Positions 44,198 to 58,291 of a stretch of DNA of 64,000 bases are shown piece by piece; the first letter of the stretch is position 1, and each line of letters begins with the position of its first letter. Below the pieces are notes generated by a model. That model saw only the letters and a program-made list of their open reading frames with translations. It did no database searches and was not told the DNA's origin. Source of the stretch: Xylaria sp. FL1777. Its lineage: Eukaryota > Ascomycota > Sordariomycetes > Xylariales > Xylariaceae. The stretch spans positions 62,001-126,000 of the forward strand of contig MU400524.1 of the NCBI GenBank assembly GCA_022578965.1, written 5' to 3'. The position numbers were made by a program, and so were the translations under genes.

Positions 44198-45029
44198 AAA
44201 AATAGTAAGCATAAAATGTTTTTGTTATTTATTTAAGTAAATATGCAAAAAAACTTAAAAAAACTTAAAGAACTTTAATTAATTAAAAAAATACTTATAA
44301 AATTAAATCGTTTAATGTATACTTAAATATATACTTATTAAAGTAAAAAACTAAACAAATAAACGTTGTTTTTTTAAATAGCTTGCTTATAAAAGCTTTA
44401 TTAGCAAACAGTTTTAAGCTAACTATTTGCAGAGTTTTTTTTAGTATGTTTTTACGAAGTGCTTTTTTTATTTATATTATTACTACTTTTGTTATTAAAA
44501 GTGCTTTACTTTTAATAGCTTTTTTTTAAATAAACTATATAAAGATCTAAATTTAGTATGTATGCAAATTATTTTTAAATGCTAATTTTAACGCTATAAT
44601 ATAAGTAAACTTAAACGCAATATTTATGTTATATTAAAAAATAAAAAGACATTTATTAGTATTAAAGCTATTAATAATAATAAAGCAACGTAATAGCATT
44701 ATTAACTTTATATTACTATTAATTATATTAGTTTTATTATATAATTTACTTTTTTATATTATGCTTAAAGGCTTATATTAATAGTATTAATAGCTTAATG
44801 CTTAATTTTTATAAAAATATTATTGTTATTAAAAATAGCAAACTATTATAACTATTATTATTATTAAAAGTGTTTAATTAATAATATATAACAAAACTAA
44901 TTTTTTTAATACTACAAATTTTTATAAATTATACGTTAAAAATATAATTTAATTTATATATAATAATAATTATAGCTTATTTATATATAAAATAATTATT
45001 ACTAGCTATAATATTAATATTATTATAGC

Positions 45030-45192
45030 ATTATAGCGTTAATACTTATTATAATATTTATTTTAGCATTAATATTTATTTTAGTATTAATACTTACTTT
45101 AGTATTAATATTTACTTTAGCATTAATATTTACTTTAGCATTAATACTTACTTTAGCATTAATATTTACTTTAGCGTTATTATTTATTTTAG
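45030..45192. repeat. 18-bp tandem repeat TTTAGCATTAATATTTAC
   Basis: About nine copies with C/T variation (TAGCATT/TAGTATT, ATATTTAC/ATACTTAC). Confidence 0.9.
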
Positions 45193-48000
45193 CTTTTTTT
45201 TTAAGATTTTTACTTAAGTTTAGTTTTAAGAAAAATATTATTGCTTAAAATATATATAGCTTTATATTAATGCAAATATAAAATAACTTAAAACTTCATT
45301 ATAAAAAGATTTAAATATAATAATAAAAAGCAAAACTAATAAAAAATACCTAGCTAAAAATTTACTATTTTTTTTTAAGTTATATTATATATTTATTATA
45401 ATTTTTAACTATTATATTTATATATTTATAATTGTAATAACTAAAATATAGCATTTAAATCTTTAAGCAGTATTAAAAAATAAAACATAGCTAAAAACTC
45501 TATAATATTATGTTTTAAAAAACTAATATTATATTATATATTTGTTATAGTATAACTTTTAACTGTTATATTTATAAGTTTTTACGTTTTTTTTTTTAAG
45601 CTATTCTTAATAAAATTAAGCTATTAAGTATTTTTTAAAACAAAAGCTATATAATTAGTATGTAAGCTTAACGCTATTTAAAGTTTATTAAAGAAATAAT
45701 ACTATTAGTTATTTTATTGCTACTTTTATATGTTTAAAACATAACTAGGTTATTTATTATATAAATTATTAAAATAAAGCATATTTTTTTTTATATTGCT
45801 TTTTATATTAGCTAAGTTTTTATAAATTAAAGGTTTTTGCAGCTAAAAAACTTATAATTTTGTTTAAAAGTAGTAGCTAAAAGTTAGTTAGCTTAGTTAT
45901 ATATACATAAAATTTATAGTTATAATAAATAGTTAAATATATATATATGTTTATAAGTTTATAAAACTTATAAGCTTTAAAAAACAAAGTATTTTAGCGC
46001 TATTAAAGTTAATTTATAAAAAGCGCTTATTTATATAACTTTTTTTTTGCTTTAATAGTTTTTGCTTTAGTAGCTTTTGCTTTAGTAGCTAACATTTTAG
46101 TAATATAAAGTTTTATAAAAACTAAGTAAATAAAAAAAAAAAAAAATAAAAAACTGTAAAAACATAAATAAAACACTTAAATTAAGTACTTTTAAATATT
46201 TATAAAAAAAAAATGCAAAATGTTTAAAGTTTTGCTAGCTTTTTTAATAATTAGATTTATTTTATTATAGCTATAAAAGCTTTTAAAAAAAAAAAAGGCT
46301 TTTTAATTAAAATAAAACTTTAGTTAGCTAAAAAAGCTATATAGTTTTAAGTATATATATAATTATATTTTAAGTAAATGTTTTATTTACTTAAGTAAAT
46401 AAAATAAAGAACTTTTTAAAGCTTTATTATTATAAAACTTTTGCTAGTTAAAAAAGCTACTTAAATATATATATAATTATGTTTTAAATAAAAGTTTTAC
46501 TTAAAATACTTAAGTATGTATTATTTAAGAACTTTTTTTTGCTGTTATTATAATAACTTTTTTTTTTTACGTTTTATTTATTAGTGCGCTTATAAAGCTA
46601 GCTATTTATTAATTATTAACTAATTTTAGCTAAGCTTATATTTATAGCTTATATTATTAAATATTTAAAATAAATATATATATTTAGCTAATTTATAACT
46701 TTAATTTATTAATTTATTAACTTTTTAACTATTTATTATTATAGATTTATTACTTTTATTATATTTTAGCAGTAAAAGTTATTATAAAAGCTTTTATACT
46801 TTTATAAAACTTTCTATTAATGTATTTTTATTGCTGCGCTTTTTTAATTTAAGCTTTTCTACTAACTAAAACGTTTTTTTTATTTATATTAATTAACTTG
46901 CTTTAAAAAGTATTATTAATTAGTATAATATTAACTAACCTACTTTTAATTAAATTATTACTACTATATTAAACTATTATAAAAACATTTTAATAGCATA
47001 TAAATATAACTTTATATTTTATTTTTTTAAAAAGCAACATTTATTTAATAAATTGCTTTAATTGCTTAAAAAACATAAGCTTTAAAAGTATTTTAAAAGC
47101 TTATAGCTAAAATAAAATAAGTATTTTAAATTATTAATATTAATACTAATAGCTAATAATTTTTATAAAGGTTTTAAAGCTTTGCTTTTAAATTATTTGC
47201 ATATTTAATTAATTAAGCTTGCTAAATAACGTTATTATACATTTATTATTAAAAGTTTTTATAATTATTACTAAGCTAAAGTTTATAGCAATAATATTAT
47301 ATTAAGCCTTAATAAACAATTTTATTATAGCATAAATATTTAATTACTTTTTATTTTTGTTTTTAAAATAGCTTTTAAATATTTTAAGAATATAAACATC
47401 TTTTTTTTATTATTAAGGTTATTTATAGCTAAAATAAAAACAGTTTTTTTAAAAAAGCTTAAAACTACGTTAAATGTTAACTTAATATATTAAGCAGTAT
47501 ACTTAAAGTTAAGCTTAAATATAAGCTAGTTAATTTTAATGTTATATTTTTTATTTTTAAGATTTACTAACTTTAGTTTTAAAACGCGCTAATAGATTTT
47601 GCGTTTACTGCTTTTATATTTATATATAATGCTTTATTACGCAATAAAGAAATAAATCACTTCAAGTACAAAATATTACAAAAAGAAACATTTTAAAACA
47701 AAAATAAAGCTTAGCGTAAATATTTTATAATACCTTTTAAGCTATTTGTTTTACTACTTTATTGCTTTTTATTAAAAGGTTTAAATATATTTATAAGTAT
47801 TACTTTTAAACAATTTAATACTTAGGTTATAAAAGCAAAAAAAGCTAAACGCTGTATAAAATCTTATAATTAACTTAAGCAAAAAATTACAAACTTTAAA
47901 AAAAATAGCAAAAATATTAAAGCTTTAAGCGTTAAGCAATAGCGTTTTTTTACCTTTAGTAGTATTGCTTTATAAATATAATTTGCAAATGTTGCTTAAT

Positions 48001-48176
48001 ATTAATAAATATAAACATTAATAAACATAAACATTAATAAACATAAACGTTAATAAACATAAACGTTAATAAACATAAACATTAATAAACATAAACATTA
48101 ATAAACATAAACATTAATAAACATAAACATTAATAAACATAAACGTTAACAAATATAAACATTAATAAATATAAAC
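48001..48176. repeat. 16-bp tandem repeat ATTAATAAACATAAAC, eleven copies
   Basis: Eleven nearly perfect units in exact register; differences are mainly A/G at one site (AACATT versus AACGTT). Confidence 0.95.
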
Positions 48177-48264
48177 TTGTTATGTTTTATTTTTGCTTAA
48201 ATTTAAATCTTAAACAGTTAAAATATATGTTTATAAGTTTGCAATAAAATTAACACATAAGTAT

Positions 48265-48312
48265 TATATATATATGTTTATATATATGTTTATATATATG
48301 TTTATATATATT
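48265..48312. repeat. 12-bp repeat GTTTATATATAT
   Basis: About four units of alternating TATATA with GTTT interruptions. Confidence 0.85.
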
Positions 48313-50934
48313 AAAATAAAAAAAGGTAGTTAAATAAGCTAATTAGCCTTTATAAGTAAGTTTAAGCTTAATTATAATGTTGCGCTAAATTTTAAAGTTA
48401 TAAAAATGCTAATAAATTATGCTTTTTTTAATTGTTTTATTTCTTTAGTTATAGTTAATTTTAATGCTTAAATATATAAGCTATAGCTTATTTTTTTAAT
48501 TTAAAGTGCTATATATATATATATATATATAACTAATTAACTAGTTATGCTAATCTTTTAGTAATAATACTATAGAACTTTAGTTTATATAGCAAAAAAG
48601 TTAAAGCTAAGAATTTTATATTTATTAAGCTATTTTATAAACTATTTTTACTACTGCTTTAAACTAAATTATTAAATAAAACGTTTAATTATTTTGTATT
48701 TTTAGTGTTTTAACGTTTTTAAACTATAAACAAGCTTTCTATAGTTTTAAAAGTATACTTTATTTTTAAGCTATACTATTAGTAAATATATTAAGCATTA
48801 CGTTATTTCTTTAGCATTAAGCTTAACAAAATAAAACTTAAAATGCTAAGCAGCTATAAATATATTAAAAAAGTAACAATAAAGCTAAAATATATTTAAG
48901 TTATTTGCAAGCAATATAAATGCTTTTTTAATATAAATAAAACATTAAATAAGTTTTTTTTTAATAATGTTAATAATAATAGACTTTTTTAGCTTTTTTG
49001 CGTTTAAGCTAAGTTATAAAAAAAAAAACTAAAGCTTTTATAAAAAAGCTAGCTATTTTGCTTTAAAAACCTTAGTTATTAATAGTTTTTTTATGCTATA
49101 ATATATTATAATAGCGTTAATTATATTTGCGTGCTATTAAAACAAAGCTTATAAATCGCTTATAAGTAGCACTATAAAAGTATATATTAAGCGCTCTTAA
49201 AAAAAGCTTATTATACGTTAGTTATAATTAGCTAAAGGTTTATTAAAAAGCTTTTTTTAGATTTATTGCTTAATATTTTTTATTGCTTGCTTTTTTGTTT
49301 ATAGTTTTTACATTTTATTTTTTTTTGCTTAAATAAGTTTAGTTTTAGTTGCTTTAATTTTAAAACGTGCATTATAGTATTTTTAAAATAACTAATGCAG
49401 CTTTTAAGCTTTAAAAGCCTAGTTTATTTAAATAAAAACAAAATAATTCTTAACTGCAGTAAACTATTTAACGTTTAATTTTTAGAGCTAATAGCTATTA
49501 CAAAAGTGCTTATAATTAAAAGCTTGTTTAATAAGTTATTACTAAAGTTTTATTTAGTAATATAAAGCTTAAAGGTTTAAGCTAATATTTTAGTTTAAGT
49601 AATATTTCTAAAAAGTATTAAAGCTTAACATATAGTTTATAATAAAATTGCAAAATATATTACTAATATTAATTAGCTAATAATTAAAATTATATTAATA
49701 CTTAAATAAAGCAAAATAAACTACTTTTATTTATATTATTGCTTATTATATAATACAAATTATAGCAAATCGTATTATATTTAAAGCTAAAGAGCTATTT
49801 AATATATTTAACTTAAGCTAACATTATTCTAGTTATAATAAGCTAATTTTAAAACATTTAATAGCTAAAAAAAGTATTTTTAACATGCTAAAAAACAAGC
49901 ATGTTATTTAATGTTGTTTTAATTAAAATAAGCAATTCTATATTGTTTTTAAAAATGTTCAGCTTAATAAAGCTTTAAAAATTATTGTTTAGTATTTTTG
50001 CTTTAAATATACAATTTAAAAAAAAAACACTAAATAAAAAAACGTAAAAAAATAACATAAAACATAAATTATATAATATTTTTAAAATTAAAAATGTTTT
50101 TTTAAGCAAATTAATTAAAACTTATTTAAATAGTTATATAAATAAAGCAAACAAACTTATATAACTTTTTTTTTTAAATACTTCTTTATAAAATTTAGTA
50201 TAAATTAAATAAAAAGCTAGTAAATAATATATTAGCTAAGTATATATAAGCTTTTTAAAATAAAAAAGTTATTTTATATAGCTTATTATTAAGATTTTAA
50301 ACAAAGCATACCTAAATATTGCTAAATTATAACTAAAAAATAAAACTAAGTTAAAATTTAGCTAATATAAAAAGCAAAAAAAAAAACACTATTAAAATAC
50401 AGACTTTATTTAGCTTAAATGCTTTATTTATAGTGCAAAAAGTTATATTAATTTATGTTTTAAGGTTAGCTAAAGTTATAAATTAATTTTTTTGCTTTTC
50501 TTTAAAAAAATAGAATTTATTTCTAAGCTTTATTAAAGCTAAATAAAAATACAATTAATAAACTTTTAAAGTATAAATAAAAACTATAAAGAATAAAAAA
50601 ATAAAGCAAAATTATATATATTATATAAATAATAGCAATTAATAGTAGTATTAATTTTAACACTTATTACGCGTTTAAATGTAAAACAAAAAGTGCACTA
50701 AAAAATAATAAACAATGTTTTTTTTTTAAGCTTTAGCTTTGTTTTACTACTTTTGCTTTTTTTTTAGCTAAAGCACTATTGCAAAAACTAGTAAACTATT
50801 TTAAAAGTAAGTTTTTAATAAGCAGCGTTTTAATTGTTATAGCTTATTACCTTTTAATAAAACTTATATTAGTTAGCTTTATATAAAAGCATATAAAAAA
50901 AAAAAAAGCTATATATATATTAATGCTTTTTAGC

Positions 50935-51210
50935 TTAATTAATTAAAGCAGTAGTACTAAACAAATATTTCTTGCAGTTATAAAAAGTTTTATTAAGCAT
51001 TTTAATGTTTTGTTTATAAAACTCTAAAAAATTAAAGTTATTATTATATAAAAGATTTCTGCTAAGTAGGTTTACTGTTAAATTTTTAATAACTATAAAA
51101 CGTAGCTGCTTTTTAATTATATAAATATTTGCATTAATCTTTTTATTTTTAAAAAACTGCTTAAATGCTAAATTATAATAATTAAATCTTAAGTTATTAA
51201 TATTTAACAT
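50935..51210 (-). other. 91-codon open frame, possible decayed element remnant
   Basis: The least repetitive open frame in the AT block. Its product (for example LTVNLLSRNLLYNNNFNFLEFY) has a mixed composition more protein-like than its surroundings, with Asn, Lys and Phe inflated as expected from AT drift. No family recognised; it may be a remnant of a transposon gene or chance. Confidence 0.2.
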
Positions 51211-51701
51211 TAAACTTTTTGCAACGTATAATATAACTTAAGCTACACAAAAAGCTAATTTTTATTATAGCTTTACTATTTTTTTATAGCAACTAAATTA
51301 ATAAAAAAACATTTGCAAATAATTAAAAAAACATAATTTAAGTAAATAAAACAATTTAAAATAATCTACTTTAATAAACTTTAATACTTTAGTACTTTTT
51401 GTTTATTTTTAAGTAAAAAGTTCTTTTTTTGCTTTACTTAATTAGTAAAAATGCTGTTTTATTAAAAACTTGCAAGCAATATGCGTTTTTTAGCTAAACT
51501 AGCCTATTTAAAACCTTTAGCTAAATGATCTATTATATTAAGTTTAGCGTTATATTAGCTCTTTATTTTAGCTTTTTATCTTTATGTTAAAATGAGCTAA
51601 AACACAAAAAAAGCTAAAACAAAAAGTTAAGCTATATAAATATATAATAATTAAGCACTATTTTGCTTAAAAAGCAAGCAAATTTTTACTTATTATAAGT
51701 A

Positions 51702-51865
51702 ATACTTTATTTATAGTAAACTAATATACAAGTGGTTTTTATAAAATTACGCGTTTATGCTTATATATTTAATTAAAACATAAGTACTTTACTTATAAAA
51801 AACTAATATACAAGTAGTTTTTATAAAATTATATGCTTATGCTTATATATTTAATTAAAACATAA
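51702..51865. repeat. 82-bp tandem duplication
   Basis: CTAATATACAAGTRGTTTTT followed by ATAAAATTA and TTATATATTTAATTAAAACA recurs with an exact 82-bp shift (51721 and 51803). The copies differ by a few G/A and C/T changes and at an ACGCGT/ATATGC site. Confidence 0.9.
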
Positions 51866-54800
51866 TTACATTTAGCAATAAATAATTAAAAGGCTAAGAA
51901 AAGTTATTACTAAATTGCTTTAAGTATTTCTTTAAATAGCTATAGTTTTACTATTTAAAACGTTTTTTAAAAAAAGCATTAAATAAAGCAATAGCTAATA
52001 AGCGTTAGTTTTATAGCAACTTATTATAACTTTAACTAATTATTATAATTAGGTTTTTTGCTATTAATTTTGGATTATTAACGTTTAAAGCAGCACTAGC
52101 TTTTAAAGCTTTATTAAATATTTATTTTTTTAAAACTATATAAATTCTTTGCGTATAGCTCTTTTAAAACTTTAATTATTTTAAAACGCTAAATAGTTTT
52201 AATATTTCTTTTTATAAGTTTGTTACATAAGCTACTTATAAAAGCTTTTAGCTTGTATTTAAAAAGCAAGCTTTAAATAAAGACTTTAGTTAGTTTTTTA
52301 AGCTAATCTTAATATATTTAGCTAGTATATTTAAATTAGCAGTTTAACATATACTTAGCAGTAGCAATTTATTAAATGCATACAAAAAAAGTACTATTAG
52401 TTATTAAATAAAAAAAAATGCTTTATATAAATACTTTAAACTTATATAAAATATAGCAATAAATAAAGCAACAAACGTTTTTTTAAAAATTACATAAGTA
52501 ATTTTAATATATTTAAACTATTTTTTTAACAAAAAACATGCTAAAGATTTTAACTTTTATATTAGCTATTATATTAATTTTATGCGTAGCTTATAAACAA
52601 ATAAAATATAAATTAATATATATATAAAAAGCATATTATTAGCTTTTTATATATGTAAGCTTTTTAAAAATAGCTTTATAGCTATTTATTAATTAAAAAA
52701 GTTGCAGAACTTTTAAAAGTAAAACTAAAAGTTTTTTATAAACGTTTTTATTATAAATATAAGCAAAAGTACTTTTAATTTTTAGCTTTTAAGCCTGTTT
52801 TTTAATTAGTAGCAAAAAAAGCTTATAACTAAGTACTAGTTTAGCTTTAATTTAAACTAAAAGCTAAATATATTAATATTGCTTTGCTTTATGTATGCAA
52901 TTATTAACTTAAAATAAGTGCTTTAAAAAGCTATTAATTGCTGAATACTATTATTAAAAGCATTATTTAGCAATAGTTAAGCAACAAAATAAATAATATA
53001 CTACTTAATAAGTTTGCTTGCTTAATATTTTAATTTAAAAAATATAAATAAAAGCTAAACTATTAACATTATAAAAAAAAGATTATACTAGTTAATAATA
53101 ATAATTGCTTTTATATAAACTTAAACCTAAATAAAATAAAAAAAATGTTTATTTGCTTTAATAAACTTATAAACGTATTAATTAAAAAGCTTAAAAAAGT
53201 TCTTAGTATTAAAAAAGATTTTATAGTTGTTTTTATAAAAAGTAGCTTTTTGTAGCTAAGCCTTTAAAAAACGTTGCATAATTATATAACTAAATTTAAA
53301 AAAAACGCTTGCAAAAAGCAAAATGTTTAAATGCAGCATTTATTTTTAACAAAATATAACGCTTTTTAGTAAGCTAAACAAGTTAATAAATAAATACTGC
53401 TTATAAAGTATAAGTTCTTTGCAGTATTAATAAGCGCAGCTATTTTTATTATATGTGTTTTTGTTTTAAGCAACGTTTTAAACAAAGCAACAATAAATTT
53501 ACAAACCTTAACTAAAACTTAAATGCAAAAAAAAAACTAAGTTAAAGCAAATAAAGCCTATGTTTTATTTATTAAAATATATTTATTTAAAACTGCTATT
53601 TGCTTAAATACTTACTTTTTTAAAAGCTACTTAATAGCTATAATTAAAAAATATATATATAAAAACTTAAAATATAAACAAAACTAAAACTAAAAGTTTT
53701 TTCTTATATATAACCTTACTTATTTAATTATAAAAGATCTATTTTTGCTTATACTAATTAAGTTGCTTAAAAAAGTTCTTAGTAGCCTGCTTTTTATATA
53801 TAACTTAAGCTAATTTATTATAGCTATTAAGCTTTTATTAAGCAATATTAAATTTAATATATATAAAAAGCACTTTAACTACTTAATAAAAAACCTTAAT
53901 TATTTAAAAATAGCTAATTAAAACTATATTTAAATAAATTTGTTTTACGTTTAAATAAACTAAAATAAGCAAAACATTAATTACTTAAAAAACAAAGCTT
54001 AAAAATTACGTTTATATATAAATTTAACAAGCAAACTTTTTGTTATAAATTTATATAAGCAAGTTATATAACTTTATATAAAGTAGCAAAAAGTTAAATA
54101 AGTTAGCTTATATATACTTTTTTATCTTTTTTAGCAGTTTAATAAATCTTTTCTTTATATTTAATTTTATAAAATTAACTGTAGTTTTATTATGTAGTAA
54201 AGCAAAATAGCTAAACAGTTTACTTTAATAGCTAAAAAGTTAAATAAGTTAGCTAAATAAGTTAACTTTTAGTAGTTTAATAGATTTTTCTTTTTTTATA
54301 TCTAATTTAAGTTATAATTTAGCTATTTAAAAAAACTACCTTTATTAAGTTTATTAGTTATTTATTATAACTTAAAAAAAAATTAACTATAAGTAATAAT
54401 AATAATAAAAAGTAGTAAGTATAAATAGTAGTAAATATAAATAGTAGTAAATATAAGTACTTAGTAGTAAATAAAAGTAATAATAAGTATAAATATAACC
54501 TTTTAGTAAACATTTTAGCTATAATACATAAAAAGTAAAATAATAAAGCTTTTTATATAAACACATAATTTAATATAATTATAAGTACTTAATACTTACT
54601 TATGCTTTTTAAATACTAGCTTAAAACTTTGTAATTATTACGTAAAGTTAAGTTTATACTTAAAAAAATAAATGTTAAAAAAAAACATCTTTTAAATATA
54701 ATACTAAAAAACTATATATAAATATTACTAATTTAAATAAAGCTAGTTTATGCTTTTTTAGGTTTTTATATAACATTATTACATAATATATATTATAGCT

Positions 54801-55026
54801 TATATTGCTTAAAAGCTATATATTTACTTAAGTACTTATTTAAGTACTTTATAAATAGTTAAATAATATAATATTTTTTTTTATGCAAAAAGCTTTATTA
54901 TTGCACTTTTTATATATATATTAAATAAGTAGCTTTTAGGTACTTAAGAAAAAGCTTTAGTGTTTTTTTATATAATTAAAAGCTTACTTTCTTGCAAAAA
55001 AATACACGTTTTTACTAAGTTTTCTT

Positions 55027-55160
55027 GCAATACTAAGTGCTTTTTATACTTTTTGCAATATTAAGTGCTTTTTATACTTTTTGTAATATTAAGTGCTTTT
55101 TATACTTTTTGTAATATTAAGTGTTTTATTTTATACTTTTTTTAATACTAAGTGCTTATA
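55027..55160. repeat. 28-bp tandem repeat, five copies
   Basis: Unit GCAATATTAAGTGCTTTTTA plus TACTTTTT starting at 55027, 55055, 55083 and 55111, with a looser fifth copy at 55143. GCA becomes GTA in later copies. Confidence 0.9.
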
Positions 55161-57660
55161 TAATAACAACTTAAAATATTTTACGCTTAACGCAATTAAA
55201 AATGTTCATTTTTTTAATTACTTTAATTTAGCTTTTTACTACGTAAAAACTTTTTCTATTAAAACTATTAAGCAAAAAGTTTATTAAAAATAATTAATAA
55301 TATAACTAGTTTTTTATTTTAGCATAAATATTATATAAATATTTTAATAATTGTATAACTGCTAAAACTTAAAGCTAAATGCTTGCAAAAGCATACTACT
55401 TTTTTTATAATTATTTTAGCTTAAACTAAAGCTTTACTAAATAATATGCTTATATACGTAGCAAAAATGTTATGTAATACTTTATTTTATACTTTAGCAA
55501 GTTTGCTTCTTTATAGCATAAAATAATAAAAAAAACAAATATTGCTTTAAACGAATTAATACATTAAATATTGCAGAAAAAATTATAAAAAAAAGCATTA
55601 TTTACTGCTAAAAAACTAAAAAAAAAAATAACTTATAAACAAAAAAAACTATTTATAAAAGCTTTATTTTTAATGTTTTTTACTAAAATGTTAGCTATAC
55701 TAATTATTGCATATTTTAATTTAAAATATATCAAACATATTTAAAGCTTAAAGCTTTAATAAATAATAAATATGCCTTAAAAATTGCTTTATATATAATT
55801 TAACAGGTTTTAAAAAAAAATAAACAACAAAAACATAAAAAAAATATTTATACGTAAAAAAGCTTATATGCTAAATATTAAGCTGCTTATAAATTATATT
55901 TAACTTTTAAAGCAAGGTTTTAAACAATAAAAAAAAAATATTTGCTTATGCTTTTTTATTTAAGCATAGCACTTCTTTTTAAAAAAGTGCTTAACAAAAG
56001 GCAATATTAAAATAAAAAACATAAAAAGCGCTAATATTGCAACAAAAAAAGCAAACTTAGCTATAGCTTTTAATTTTTTTAATAGCAGCTAAATAACTGC
56101 TTTATAAAAATGCTTAAAAATAAATATTTTTAAGCTTGCTTAAACTATAAAAAATCTAAAAAAGTAATTAAAGCAAATAATGCTTAGTTTTAAGTTAATA
56201 GTTATAGCTTAAATAAAGTGCTAAATTTATTAAATAACTTAAGTTAAAAATTATTAAAAGCAATTAATTATATAATTGCTTTTTTTTTAAAACTTATGTA
56301 AACTTTATAACCTTTATTACATAAATAATCTTTTTAATGCAGCACTTAATGCATACATTTTTTTTAATATAAATAAACTTTAACTTTTTTAGCAACTGCG
56401 TTTTATACTTTTTTGCTTTTTTTAATTATTGCAGCTTAATAATAATCTTAGTTATATAGCTTATTTAAATATAACTTTTTTTTTTAGCTATTTTATAAAA
56501 AACTTTAAACCTTAAAAAAGTTTATTAAAAAATATTTATATATAGCAGTTAGCTTATTTTTATAATATTTTTAATAATTTAACTTTATTAGCATAAATAA
56601 ATAGCATTATATCGTTTAAATAACTTAAAACTACTATTTTTATTTAAGATTTTAAAAAGTTTAATGCATAAAGCGCTTAAAACAAAACGTTTTTTTTTTA
56701 AATATATAAAAAAAACAACTATTAAATAATAAGTATAATATAGCAATAAAACTAACGCTATAGCAATTATGCAAAATTTTTATGCTTATAACTGCTTTAT
56801 ATTAAGTGCTTATAAACTAGCAACTTTAAGTATTAAAATATAAAGCTAGTAATAATTATTATTATAATAACTATTATAACATTTTTATTATTAATTTGTT
56901 TAATATTAACTTTTGTGTTACTTTTGTTAAATTAAGTTTAACTTTTATAAATAAGCAAAAATTTTTTTTATTAAAGTTTTCTATATTATTTATAAACTTA
57001 GCGCTTAAATTAAACTTTTTACTATTTTTTTTTTCTTTTTTAGCATTATTATATAAAGTAGTAATAATTAATAAAGCTGTTTTTTAAAGATTTATTTTTA
57101 GTAAACCTTTAATACTTTTACTATTACTTTTATAAATAACGCTTTAGCTTTTATAAGTTTTGCTTCTTTAGCTAATATTAAACCAAGCTATATTAAATAA
57201 ATCAAAATTTATTAATTTATTAGTAAGCTTATTACAAATATTAATTAGCAAAAAGCAGTTGTTTAAAAAATTAAAATATGTTTTAAATAAACAAACGTAT
57301 AACTTAAATATAAAGCATAATTAAATCTTTTTTTAACTTAAAAACATGCTTAAAAAAGCTTTATTTTAAAGATTCTAATTTTCATTAAAAAAAATAATAA
57401 AAAAATTAAAAAATTATATTTTTATTATATATAACTAGCTTAGCAATAAAATTAACTATTTTATTATTAATATAAAGCATAACTAAAACATTATTTTAAA
57501 CTATATTAAAAATATTACTTATATTTTAATAAGTAAAGCTAACTAAAATTATATTAACAAACTTTAAAATATACTAACGTTGCATTAAATAAATATAAAA
57601 AAAAAGCTTTAATATATTTATAATAAAATTAAAATATTTTAAGCTATTATAAATTAAACT

Positions 57661-57756
57661 TAATAAAACATTTAAGTTTTATATGCTGCTATTAAAAACA
57701 AAATAAATTAATAAAACGTTTAAATTTTATAAGCTGCTATTAAAAACAAAATAAAA
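57661..57756. repeat. 48-bp tandem duplication
   Basis: TAATAAAACRTTTAARTTTTATAWGCTGCTATTAAAAACAAAATAA-type unit at 57661 and 57709. Copies differ at four positions, of which two are G/A transitions. Confidence 0.9.
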
Positions 57757-58106
57757 ACACTGCAGAAATAAATACTAAAAAAGCTAAATATTTTTTTAGC
57801 ACTTGCATTAAAAGCACTAAAGCTAAAAAAAAACAGCTTTTTTTTTAAAACTATTTAGTACTTTTAAAGTTAAAATAAAAAGCTAAAGCATATAAAACAA
57901 AGCTTTTAAAAGCAGCTTTTTATTATATTAATTTACTTAGTAACTTAAATAATAGTATTAGCGCTAATATAAATATAATTAATGCAGTATTAACAAAATT
58001 TCTTAATCTTTTTAAAAATTATATTATTTATGCATTAAAACATATTTATTTATGTTAGTATAGTTTTTTAATGTATTAGTAAAGTAAATAATAAGTTTTT
58101 ATAGCT

Positions 58107-58291
58107 AGGTTAATTTAAAAAGGTTAGTTTAAAAAAGTTAGTTTAAAAAAGTTAGTTTAAAAAGGTTAGTTTAAAAAAGTTAGTTTGAAGTTTAAAAAAG
58201 TTAGTTTAAAGTTTAAAAAAGTTAGTTTAAAAAGGTTAGTTTAAAATTTAAAAAAGTTAGTTTAAAATTTAAAAAGGTTAATTTAAAAAAG
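58107..58291. repeat. 15/23-bp repeat AAAAAAGTTAGTTTA
   Basis: About eleven copies of a 15-bp unit, some enlarged with an extra AAGTTTA or AAATTTA piece; G/A variation at AAGG versus AAAG. Confidence 0.9.

Noticed and set aside
43901..44212. Open frames of 83 and 103 codons on the two strands
   Set aside because: Both are low-complexity Leu or Ile repeats caused by the TTATTAGTGCTA array; no start context, splice sites or protein-like composition.
48001..48176. CRISPR-like array
   Set aside because: Units are contiguous without spacers, in a fungal nuclear context; this is a minisatellite.
50935..51210. Transposase or reverse transcriptase gene in the AT block
   Set aside because: The 91-codon frame shows no catalytic motif that I can identify and no flanking terminal repeats; listed only as a weak possible remnant.
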